Notes under the pieces: generated by a model
Database searches by the model: none
The model's input: only the letters and a program-made list of their open reading frames with translations
Told to the model about the DNA's origin: nothing
Shown here: piece by piece, positions 1 through 7,028 of the stretch
How positions within the stretch are numbered: the stretch's first letter is position 1
How the letters are laid out: the number at the start of each line of letters is the position of its first letter
Translations under genes and position numbers: made by a program
NCBI GenBank assembly: GCA_013373265.1
Contig: JABXIC010000156.1
Location: 1 to 38,651, forward strand
DNA length: 38,651 bases
Source of the DNA: Methylocystaceae bacterium
Lineage (GTDB): Bacteria; Pseudomonadota; Alphaproteobacteria; Rhodospirillales; Terasakiellaceae
Reading direction: 5' to 3'

Positions 1-2756
1 AAGATATCCGCCACCGCCATAATGCGCGATGGCACTGACAGTTGTGCAGCATCCAATTGTCTGGGATAACCCGTCCCGATCATGGTTTCATGGTGGGTGC
101 CTGCATATTCAGGCACACGTTCCAATTGCGGCGGGAAGGGCATTTTCTCCAGCATGGCAATGGTCTGCATGATGTGTTCGCTGATTTTAAAACGCTCTTC
201 TTCCGTCAATGTACCGCGTGCAACGGATAGATTGTAGAGTTCCCCACGATTATAAAGGTTTTCAGGCACAGGCAGTTTGAAATCCAAATCCGCATATTGT
301 TTTTCCACATCCCGGCTGCGTGCGATGATGTGATAAGCACGATCCACCAATAGATTTTCTGTAACGGGTCCGGCTTCACAATCGGCATATAACGGTTCTT
401 CTTCATGGGACAAACCAAGGCGAATATCAAAGTTACGCACCCATTCTTCCTGTGCAATTTCTTTCAAGCGCTCAATCTTATCGCCTGCCATGAATTCGCC
501 ACCCACGTTGCATTCTGCCACGAAGCTATATTTTTCAATCAAATCAGCTTTGCGATCTTCATAAGCTTTCCACAAGGCCTCTTTATCGCCCCCGTCTGCC
601 AAGCCTTTGTAGTAATCAACTTCTGCATCACGCAACAACACTTCAAAGCGGGTTCTGATTTCGTGGATACGGTTATAAATTGTTTCCAGCTTGGTGGCCT
701 TATCGACCACATATTCAGGTGTCACCACCTTGCCGCAATCATGCAGCCATGCCCCAATGGAAAATTCGCGCCATTCATCTTCATTTTGAAACGCAAAGTC
801 GGCAAAGATACCATCATCACGTTCACAGGCTTCTTCTGCCATCATGATTGCCAGTTCAGGCACACGTTCACAGTGACCGCCTGTATAAGGGCTCTTGGCG
901 TCAATCGCGCCGGCGATCAACTGGATCATGGAATCCATCAGTTTTTCCTGTGCTTCCAGAAGCTCCAGATTATATAAGATGGTTGCGGCTTGTGCGCCCA
1001 AAGCTTCGACAAAACGTAGAATATCTTCGCTAAACGGAATGACATTGCCTTTATCATCTTTACAGTTGATCAATTGCAGCGCACCAATTGGCTTGGCGCC
1101 ACGCGGCATTAACGGAATCGTCAAAAACGATTGAGAACGATAATCGTTTATCTGATCAAACGTCTTGGTCCCTGAAAAATCAAAGTCATCCCGATTATAA
1201 GCGTCTTCAATCAAGATTGATTGTGTTTTCAACACGCTATGGCTCACCACGTTATGGTGGTTTTCATTTCCATTCTCATCATAAAGAGGAACAGGGTTTA
1301 AAGTAATTTCATTACCTTGCGTGCCCCCGGCAGCAACCCCCAAAGTATCATTGCGAATAATGCGGAAATTCAGGGCATTTCCTTGAATTTTATAAAGTGT
1401 GCCGCCATCGGAATTGGTCAACTCCTTGGCCCCCAACAACACCATTTCCATCAATTTTTCAGGATCACGTTCTGCCGATAGGGAAATGCCCAACTCCACC
1501 AAGCGATTCAACTTACTTTGTGAAATTTCCAGATCCTGCGTTTTACTACGCAGGGACCTACGCATTTCGTCAAAGCTTTGTTCCAACTCAAAAAATTCTT
1601 TTATCCGCGATGGTTTGCGATTTTTGGGCTCAAAATTTAAATCTTCAATTTCTTGTGCATCATCCGCCAATTGTGTGACACGATTTGCCATATGCTGACT
1701 GAAATAATAAGTTGCTGGAATAAACAGAAGCAAGCAAATCAGCGTGGTATATCCAACCTGCCTTTGCATCAAAATAAAGTGTCCATTAAAATCCGCGACA
1801 GGGGCAACAACGACAACCTGAAAAGAAGCCCCTGCGTTTAAACTGGACCCAACCTTTAAATAATAGTCATTCCCAGCCACCTTGAAGCGATGCATCCCTG
1901 CCACACGACGTTTACTCACTTCAGCCCAAACAGGGTCATCCGTGTTCGCAATATCTTCAAATAATTTTACGCCATGAACATGATCAGGTTTGGCGATCAC
2001 ACGGTAATTCTTATCCGTAATAATAACTTGGCTGTTTTCGGAGATTTTTGTTGTTTCAACAGCTTTATTAAGTTGTCGCAAAGTCAAATCGACACCAGCA
2101 ACACCTTTTTTGTCATCGCGTAACTTGGCAGCTGTAATGCCCGACTTTTTCAGCGAATTAAAGAGATAAACATCCGACAAACTGGCCCCATCAGATTTTA
2201 TCGCTTCCGCATACCAAGGCCTTTGACGCGGATCATAAGCCGGATTATTTTCATTTCTGGAAGACACTACTTTATAAGAATCATCTAGAAACAGCCATTT
2301 CTGTATTTTTTCTCCGGTCTCAGTAAACTCAATAGAACGCAGAATCCAGTTTGTAGCCGCAGGTGCTTTATGTACGGAAAGAATTAAATCATCATGATGG
2401 GCTGAGATGACCTGCATGAAACGTCCATCATCATATCCAAAATAGATGGAATAGAGATCCTGATTGCGTGTCAGAATTTTGAAGATTGTGCGTAAAGAAG
2501 AAGACGCGGTTATATCTTGTTCATTAAATTCAATTTCATCCAAACCCGACACCAAATGCGCGGTATCTAACGAATCATTAATAACGCCAACTGTACTTTG
2601 TTCAATCTTTCCACAGGCTGATTTAAAAAGTTCCGCCGCCGCTTCACGAGAAGCGACATCCCCCACAGCACGGATATTTAAATAAATCACAAGTGAAAGT
2701 GTACAAACCACTGCCAAAATAGCAACGGTCAGACTAACCTTAAAACGAACACGCAT
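1..2756 (-). CDS. Cache-HAMP-GAF-HD-GYP signalling protein, C-terminus cut by window edge
   Basis: The frame is open from ATG 2756 to the left window edge, giving 918 visible residues and no stop, so the gene is partial. An N-terminal membrane segment (about residues 7-27) is followed by a periplasmic Cache-type sensor region, a second membrane segment near residue 345, a HAMP-like linker, a GAF domain (about 430-590) and an HD-GYP domain. HD-GYP hallmarks are the HDCGK motif (H672, D673) and HHETMIGTGYP from H888. Family knowledge: HD-GYP domains hydrolyse c-di-GMP, and Cache domains sense small extracellular ligands. Oddity: the canonical HHExxDGxGYP aspartate is isoleucine (I893), so activity is uncertain. 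GGGGAAAG lies just upstream of the ATG. The MscS gene lies upstream in the same direction, with 121 bases between them. The domain call is firm; the ligand is unknown. Confidence 0.9.
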   Translation of the reverse strand, partial: MRVRFKVSLTVAILAVVCTLSLVIYLNIRAVGDVASREAAAELFKSACGKIEQSTVGVINDSLDTAHLVSGLDEIEFNEQDITASSSLRTIFKILTRNQDLYSIYFGYDDGRFMQVISAHHDDLILSVHKAPAATNWILRSIEFTETGEKIQKWLFLDDSYKVVSSRNENNPAYDPRQRPWYAEAIKSDGASLSDVYLFNSLKKSGITAAKLRDDKKGVAGVDLTLRQLNKAVETTKISENSQVIITDKNYRVIAKPDHVHGVKLFEDIANTDDPVWAEVSKRRVAGMHRFKVAGNDYYLKVGSSLNAGASFQVVVVAPVADFNGHFILMQRQVGYTTLICLLLFIPATYYFSQHMANRVTQLADDAQEIEDLNFEPKNRKPSRIKEFFELEQSFDEMRRSLRSKTQDLEISQSKLNRLVELGISLSAERDPEKLMEMVLLGAKELTNSDGGTLYKIQGNALNFRIIRNDTLGVAAGGTQGNEITLNPVPLYDENGNENHHNVVSHSVLKTQSILIEDAYNRDDFDFSGTKTFDQINDYRSQSFLTIPLMPRGAKPIGALQLINCKDDKGNVIPFSEDILRFVEALGAQAATILYNLELLEAQEKLMDSMIQLIAGAIDAKSPYTGGHCERVPELAIMMAEEACERDDGIFADFAFQNEDEWREFSIGAWLHDCGKVVTPEYVVDKATKLETIYNRIHEIRTRFEVLLRDAEVDYYKGLADGGDKEALWKAYEDRKADLIEKYSFVAECNVGGEFMAGDKIERLKEIAQEEWVRNFDIRLGLSHEEEPLYADCEAGPVTENLLVDRAYHIIARSRDVEKQYADLDFKLPVPENLYNRGELYNLSVARGTLTEEERFKISEHIMQTIAMLEKMPFPPQLERVPEYAGTHHETMIGTGYPRQLDAAQLSVPSRIMAVADI

Positions 2757-2877
2757 GAGCCCAAATCTTTCCCCAAAGATACAACCTAGGTATATTAACA
2801 AGAACTTATCGTTTGCGATACAACCAATATTCGTCTAAACCCACATTTTATGAAAATCGGTTATTATCAACTATACA

Positions 2878-4164
2878 TCATTTGATAATGCGTACTTCTT
2901 GATGAGGGTATGGAATAACAACATTGTTTTCTTTAAACTGTTTCCAGATTTGATATTTAATTTCCGCACCAACCTTGTTGCGCCCGTCATCAATACCTTC
3001 CATCCAAAATTCGATCAGGATATTAATCCCGGAATCAGCAAACTCTTCAATTTCCGCATCAGGATGATATTGAATGTCCTCATGTTCAAACCCCACCACT
3101 TGCGGATGGCTGGCGCAAATATTACGCAACAAGGTAAACACCATATCCAAATCCGTATCATAAGAGACTGAGACATGTAAGGCATAGCGTTGCAGCAGAT
3201 TTTCATGAGTCCAGTTGGTAAAAGCTGTGGTGATGAAACGCTCATTGGGCACCATCACATCCTTACCTTCGAAAGTGCGTAAAGTGGCGGAACGCATACT
3301 CAATTCTGCCAAATGCCCCGCTTTACCATCCTCCATTTCAATATAATCGCCAATCCGAATGGTTCGATCCGTCAAAATGATAATGCCGGAGATGAAGTTT
3401 GAAGCAATCTGTTGCAAACCAAAACCCAGCCCAACACCAACAGCACCACCCAAGACAACCAAAGCCGTCAGATCAATCCCGGCAATTTGCAAAAAGATCA
3501 GACCAACCGCAATAAACAGCGAAATCTGAAAGGCTTTAAGCGAAAGTTCCTTTGCCGTATCGTCCAGCGTTATCTTATCGCGAATAACTCTTTTACCGAC
3601 AGAGTTGGACGTACTGCCCAACCAAAACAAAATCACGCCAAACACCAGAATCCTGACCAGCGTCAATAAATTGAACGAGATGTTCCCGACTTCAAATTTG
3701 GCCTTTTCCAGATACATAACGGTCTCGTCTAGGTAGCCGATGATATACAAAAACAACATCGGATACAGGAGGTAGAGACAGATAAACTTCAACAGGCCAT
3801 CGCCCATGCGTTCTACAAAAAAACGATAGAGAATGATCAAAAACAACAAGCCCTGAACAGCCTGAATAAAGCCGATTGGATAGGTGTTTTCTCCCAAAAT
3901 AATAATGGGAATAAAAAGCAACAGCGCGATGGTAATAGGGAAAATTGCCGCACGAAACTTTGCCACCGTGTCATAAACCGTCACGATCCAGTTTCTATGG
4001 AAGTCCGTGTCTTTTTCAAATTGTCTTTGAATAAAGCTGTTGATCAACCAACTGACAAGAACAACCACCAAAACAGCACCGACTTGCGTGGCAAACATAG
4101 ATGATGTGGTATAGGAAATAACTTGCTCTTGTGCCTTATGCCACCAATTCAGAAACGCTTCCAT
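2878..4164 (-). CDS. MscS-family mechanosensitive ion channel
   Basis: A 428-residue polytopic membrane protein with several N-terminal membrane helices, then the MscS core: a glycine/alanine-rich pore helix (VLGGAVGVGLGFGLQQIASN) followed by the beta domain (DRTIRIGDYIEM) and a cytoplasmic C-terminal region ending VVIPYPHQEVRIIK, a characteristic MscS family ending. Such channels release solutes on hypo-osmotic shock; the extended N-terminus places it among the larger MscS-like proteins. I chose ATG 4164 because AGAGG sits about 7 bases upstream; a TTG eight codons earlier (4188) lacks a ribosome site. It is transcribed leftward ahead of the HD-GYP gene and divergently from the gene at 4404. 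Whether it responds only to membrane tension cannot be told from sequence. Confidence 0.93.
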   Translation of the reverse strand: MEAFLNWWHKAQEQVISYTTSSMFATQVGAVLVVVLVSWLINSFIQRQFEKDTDFHRNWIVTVYDTVAKFRAAIFPITIALLLFIPIIILGENTYPIGFIQAVQGLLFLIILYRFFVERMGDGLLKFICLYLLYPMLFLYIIGYLDETVMYLEKAKFEVGNISFNLLTLVRILVFGVILFWLGSTSNSVGKRVIRDKITLDDTAKELSLKAFQISLFIAVGLIFLQIAGIDLTALVVLGGAVGVGLGFGLQQIASNFISGIIILTDRTIRIGDYIEMEDGKAGHLAELSMRSATLRTFEGKDVMVPNERFITTAFTNWTHENLLQRYALHVSVSYDTDLDMVFTLLRNICASHPQVVGFEHEDIQYHPDAEIEEFADSGINILIEFWMEGIDDGRNKVGAEIKYQIWKQFKENNVVIPYPHQEVRIIK

Positions 4165-4284
4165 CGAGACCTCTATTTGCCTTTTCAACCAGGTTCACCC
4201 AATCATCTTACTCATTACAGTTTGCGATCATACACACGACATTACAATCCCTTATTCAGTTAAGTTTTTTGTATTGGTTGAATG

Positions 4285-4384
4285 GATCAAAACTCTAGAC
4301 GTGCTTTGATCTTCAATGTAACGTATTCACAAATTAACATATAACAATAACAAGCGTACGCCGCAGAATATGGGAACGTTACAT
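4285..4384. promoter_or_regulatory. Two inverted repeats in the divergent mscS / 4404 promoter region
   Basis: Two perfect inverted repeats lie in the leader of the gene at 4404. GATCAAA (4285-4291) faces TTTGATC (4305-4311) over 13 bases. ATGTAACGT (4316-4324) faces ACGTTACAT (4376-4384) over 51 bases, ending 19 bases before the ATG. They could be paired operator half-sites or a stem bringing the leader together. Function is inferred from symmetry and position only. Confidence 0.4.
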
Positions 4385-4403
4385 CCGAGCAGGAAAACAT
4401 GTC

Positions 4404-4844
4404 ATGATCCAAGCAACATTCAAACGCGCCTTTCAAAAATTAAACGATAAAGAAATAAAAGTTTTAGCCGAAAAATCGCGTGATTTGATTTTCCAAGATG
4501 GTGCCCATTTAATGGTGGAAGGTGATGAGCACCACCAGATTATGGTGATTATAGACGGTGAAGTCCGCGTTATTAGAATCAATGAAATCGGTAAGGCAAC
4601 AGAACTCACGACCCCTTTAACGGTTGGTGACAGTGTGGGGGAAATGTCTTTTGTTGACCATGGCGGCGCAAGCGCTACCTTAATTGCCAAAGGTGATGTT
4701 GTTGTCCAGGCCATCGATCATGAACTCATTCAGGAACTCGCCAATGATGACCCGACTTTCCTGCAACGGTTTTACCATTCCCTGCTCATCACTGTGATTA
4801 CCCGTTTGCGCCAGCTTGACATTAAAATTTCATATATGGGTTAA
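4404..4844 (+). CDS. Cyclic nucleotide-binding-like (cNMP_binding) domain protein
   Basis: A 146-residue soluble protein that is essentially one Crp/PKA-type beta-roll domain: MVEGDEHHQIMVIIDGEVRV is the first part of the roll and GDSVGEMSFVDHGGASATLIA the phosphate-binding cassette region. The cassette keeps GE (79-80), but the arginine that contacts the cyclic phosphate in classical binders is alanine (A89), so binding of cAMP or cGMP is doubtful. There is no DNA-binding domain; the C-terminus is a helix (FYHSLLITVITRLRQLD). ATG 4404 follows GAGCAGGA; an ATG five bases earlier hits a stop at once. Two bases separate its stop from the SMR transporter gene, so the pair is almost certainly co-transcribed. 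The role is unknown. Confidence 0.8.
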   Translation: MIQATFKRAFQKLNDKEIKVLAEKSRDLIFQDGAHLMVEGDEHHQIMVIIDGEVRVIRINEIGKATELTTPLTVGDSVGEMSFVDHGGASATLIAKGDVVVQAIDHELIQELANDDPTFLQRFYHSLLITVITRLRQLDIKISYMG

Positions 4845-4846
4845 GA

Positions 4847-5176
4847 ATGGCCTATCTCTATCTTGGCATTGCCATCATCGGTGAAGTGGTTGCCACCAGT
4901 ACTTTGAAAGCATCCAACCAATTTACCAACTTTTGGCCGTCTTTAGTTGTTGTGCTCGGCTACGCGGTGGCATTTTATTTCATGACACTGACCATTAAAA
5001 CCCTGCCCATCGGTATCACCTATGCCATATGGTCCGGTGCTGGTATTGTTTTGGTGACATTGGCGGGCACATATTTTTATAAACAAATTCCCGACCTGCC
5101 TGCACTCATTGGCATTGCCCTGATCATCATCGGTGTTGTGGTGATTAACGTGTTTTCCAAAACCGTCGCACACTGA
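4847..5176 (+). CDS. SMR-family small multidrug/guanidinium-type transporter
   Basis: A 109-residue, four-helix membrane protein matching the usual length of the small multidrug resistance family (EmrE, SugE/Gdx). The essential membrane glutamate is E13 in GIAIIGEVVATSTLK, equivalent to EmrE E14. The fourth-helix region and the loop motif YAIWSGAGIVLV are typical of the EmrE/QacE branch. These proteins act as antiparallel dimers exchanging protons for cationic substrates. The gene starts two bases after the cyclic-nucleotide-domain gene, so the two form an operon, an unusual pairing. The substrate cannot be deduced; quaternary ammonium compounds are the usual guess for this branch. Confidence 0.93.
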   Translation: MAYLYLGIAIIGEVVATSTLKASNQFTNFWPSLVVVLGYAVAFYFMTLTIKTLPIGITYAIWSGAGIVLVTLAGTYFYKQIPDLPALIGIALIIIGVVVINVFSKTVAH

Positions 5177-5202
5177 TCATAATGATATTTATATATATGA
5201 CG

Positions 5203-5242
5203 CTGTCATATTTTTTCAGTCTGAACGTCATGAAAGCTTCAT
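5203..5242 (+). promoter_or_regulatory. Possible Pho-box-like array upstream of olsBA
   Basis: Four 7-base units occur at an exact 11-base period: CTGTCAT (5203), TTTCAGT (5214), ACGTCAT (5225) and GCTTCAT (5236). The first equals the PhoB half-site CTGTCAT; the second is a poor match and the last two share TCAT. PhoB binds tandem 11-base repeats, and ornithine lipid synthesis is phosphate-starvation induced in several alphaproteobacteria, so the location makes sense. The match is partial and the assignment tentative. Confidence 0.4.
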
Positions 5243-5315
5243 AGCGCTGAAACATTCCTGAACGAGTTTCTGTCGTAATTTATTTACAGACATTAACGAT
5301 CAGTGATGAAATATA

Positions 5316-6119
5316 ATGACGCAATCTAACGACAATTTCCTAGATGTTCGCCTTGCCCGCACTATAGAAGACGTACGCGCAGCACAACGCTTACGTTACC
5401 GTATCTTCTTTGAAGCTATGGGCGCTGTACCAGATGCAGAAGTGGCCTTGGCCAAACGCGATTTTGACCGCTTTGACGACTATTGTGATCATCTTCTGGT
5501 GATTGATTGTGAAAAAGAAAAAGCCGGTGAAGAATTTGTCGTCGGCACATATCGTTTACTTCGCCGCAGTGTTGCAATGGTGCATGAAGGATTTTATTCT
5601 GCTGATGAATTTGATCTATCACATTTACAAAACTATCCCGGTGAGATCGTAGAACTGGGACGTTCTTGTGTTGATCCGGACTATCGTGGCAAAGCCGTGA
5701 TGCAACTTCTTTGGCGCGGTATTGCCGAATATATCACCCAACACAATATTTCTTTGATGTTTGGTTGCGCAAGCTTCCCCGGCACAGACCCGCAAGCCAT
5801 GGCCAGCGCCCTTTCTTATCTGCATCACCACCATAGCGCCCCTCAAGAATGGTCGCCACGTGCATTGGACAGCCGTTATGTCGATATGAAACTCTTAAAG
5901 AAGAAACAAATTGACTCACGCCAAGCGTTGCGCGAAATGCCGCCGCTAATCAAAGGCTATTTACGTGTTGGTGGTGTCATTGGTGCCGGTGCGGTAATTG
6001 ATCATCAGTTTAACACGACGGATGTATGTCTGTTGGTTGAAACAGGTAATGTCACCGGGCGTTACCAACGTCACTACTTGCAAGATTCTGCTGATATTTC
6101 GAACCAGGCCAACACATGA
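5316..6119 (+). CDS. olsB: L-ornithine N-alpha-acyltransferase (OlsB-type)
   Basis: A 267-residue soluble GNAT-like acyltransferase. The opening DVRLARTIEDVRAAQRLRYRIFFEAMGA is characteristic of OlsB/hemolysin-like acyltransferases, followed by the core ELGRSCVDPDYRGKAVMQLLW and FGCASFPGTDP. Family knowledge: OlsB transfers a 3-hydroxyacyl chain from acyl-ACP to ornithine, giving lyso-ornithine lipid. The stop overlaps the start of the downstream acyltransferase as ATGA, which is the classical olsBA arrangement and strongly supports the call. The upstream 139 bases contain the possible Pho-box array. The ribosome site before ATG 5316 is weak (GTGATGA). The ornithine substrate is inferred from family and context. 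Confidence 0.88.
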   Translation: MTQSNDNFLDVRLARTIEDVRAAQRLRYRIFFEAMGAVPDAEVALAKRDFDRFDDYCDHLLVIDCEKEKAGEEFVVGTYRLLRRSVAMVHEGFYSADEFDLSHLQNYPGEIVELGRSCVDPDYRGKAVMQLLWRGIAEYITQHNISLMFGCASFPGTDPQAMASALSYLHHHHSAPQEWSPRALDSRYVDMKLLKKKQIDSRQALREMPPLIKGYLRVGGVIGAGAVIDHQFNTTDVCLLVETGNVTGRYQRHYLQDSADISNQANT

Positions 6120-6946
6120 GGCCGTCCGTCTTTCGCGGGATCGTTCGCACGATCTTGTTTTTCACCTGGACCATTTTATTGGTCCCGCCCTATTTGCTGC
6201 TTTTTATCTTGGGCCGATGGATCAGACGCCCCTTTGTAAGCTTGTGGCATCGTGGGGTCTGTGCCCTTATTGGAATGAAGGTTAACTGTCATGGAACACC
6301 TTATGAAGGTCCGCGAGTTTTGCTGGCTGGAAACCATGTTTCTTACTTGGATATCCCGATACTAGCTTCATGTTACGATCTCACATTTGTTGCAAAAGCC
6401 GATGTGGCAAGTTGGCCTGTTTTTGGCTTTCTTGCCAAAATCGCGCAAACCGCTTTTATTGAACGAAAACCATCAAAAGCGCGCCAACAAAAGATCGAAT
6501 TAAAACAACGTATTTTAAACGGGGAACACTTGATGATCTTCCCCGAAGGTACCAGTTCAAAAGGCGATTGCGTCCTGCCCTTTAAAAGTGCGTTATTTGA
6601 AATGGTCATGGAAGACGACATGCGGGAGCATTGCGCCGTTCAACCTGTCACCATTGCCTTTAGCAAAACGCTGACGGGCCATGCGTTGGATGAAACCACG
6701 CGCGATAACTTTGCTTGGTATGGGGATATGACACTGCTGCCCCACTTATGGAATGTGTTCTGCCTAAAGGGTGTACAAGTCGATGTTATCTTTCATAACA
6801 CAGCACTGGCAGCCGATTTTGCAGATCGCAAAACATTGGCCAGTTGGGCCGAAACCCGTGTTAGAGGGGGGATGGATGCTTTGTTAAACCAACACGAAAC
6901 CTCAGATATCGCAGCTATCGAAGAAGTACAATTCAAAATTTCATAA
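6116..6946 (+). CDS. olsA: Lyso-ornithine lipid O-acyltransferase (OlsA-type, PlsC family)
   Basis: A 276-residue membrane-associated acyltransferase with an N-terminal hydrophobic segment (about residues 10-35). It carries both PlsC-family motifs: NHVSYLDIP (the HX4D catalytic motif) and FPEGTSSKG (acceptor binding). In ornithine lipid synthesis OlsA adds the second acyl chain to the hydroxyl of lyso-ornithine lipid; some homologues also act on lysophosphatidate. ATG 6116 overlaps the olsB stop by four bases, so translation is probably coupled. The 82 bases after the stop are T-rich but show no convincing terminator hairpin. Confidence 0.88.
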   Translation: MRPSVFRGIVRTILFFTWTILLVPPYLLLFILGRWIRRPFVSLWHRGVCALIGMKVNCHGTPYEGPRVLLAGNHVSYLDIPILASCYDLTFVAKADVASWPVFGFLAKIAQTAFIERKPSKARQQKIELKQRILNGEHLMIFPEGTSSKGDCVLPFKSALFEMVMEDDMREHCAVQPVTIAFSKTLTGHALDETTRDNFAWYGDMTLLPHLWNVFCLKGVQVDVIFHNTALAADFADRKTLASWAETRVRGGMDALLNQHETSDIAAIEEVQFKIS

Positions 6947-7028
6947 AATATTTTTTATTTCCCCCTTTTAAAATAACCCAAAAAGTCGTTAAATATTATT
7001 CCTGATGTTTTTTTAAACTAGGAATGCT

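Noticed and set aside
405-977. A 190-codon plus-strand open frame at the left edge
   Set aside because: It is antisense to the HD-GYP gene, whose frame has recognisable domains throughout; the plus-strand translation has no motif.
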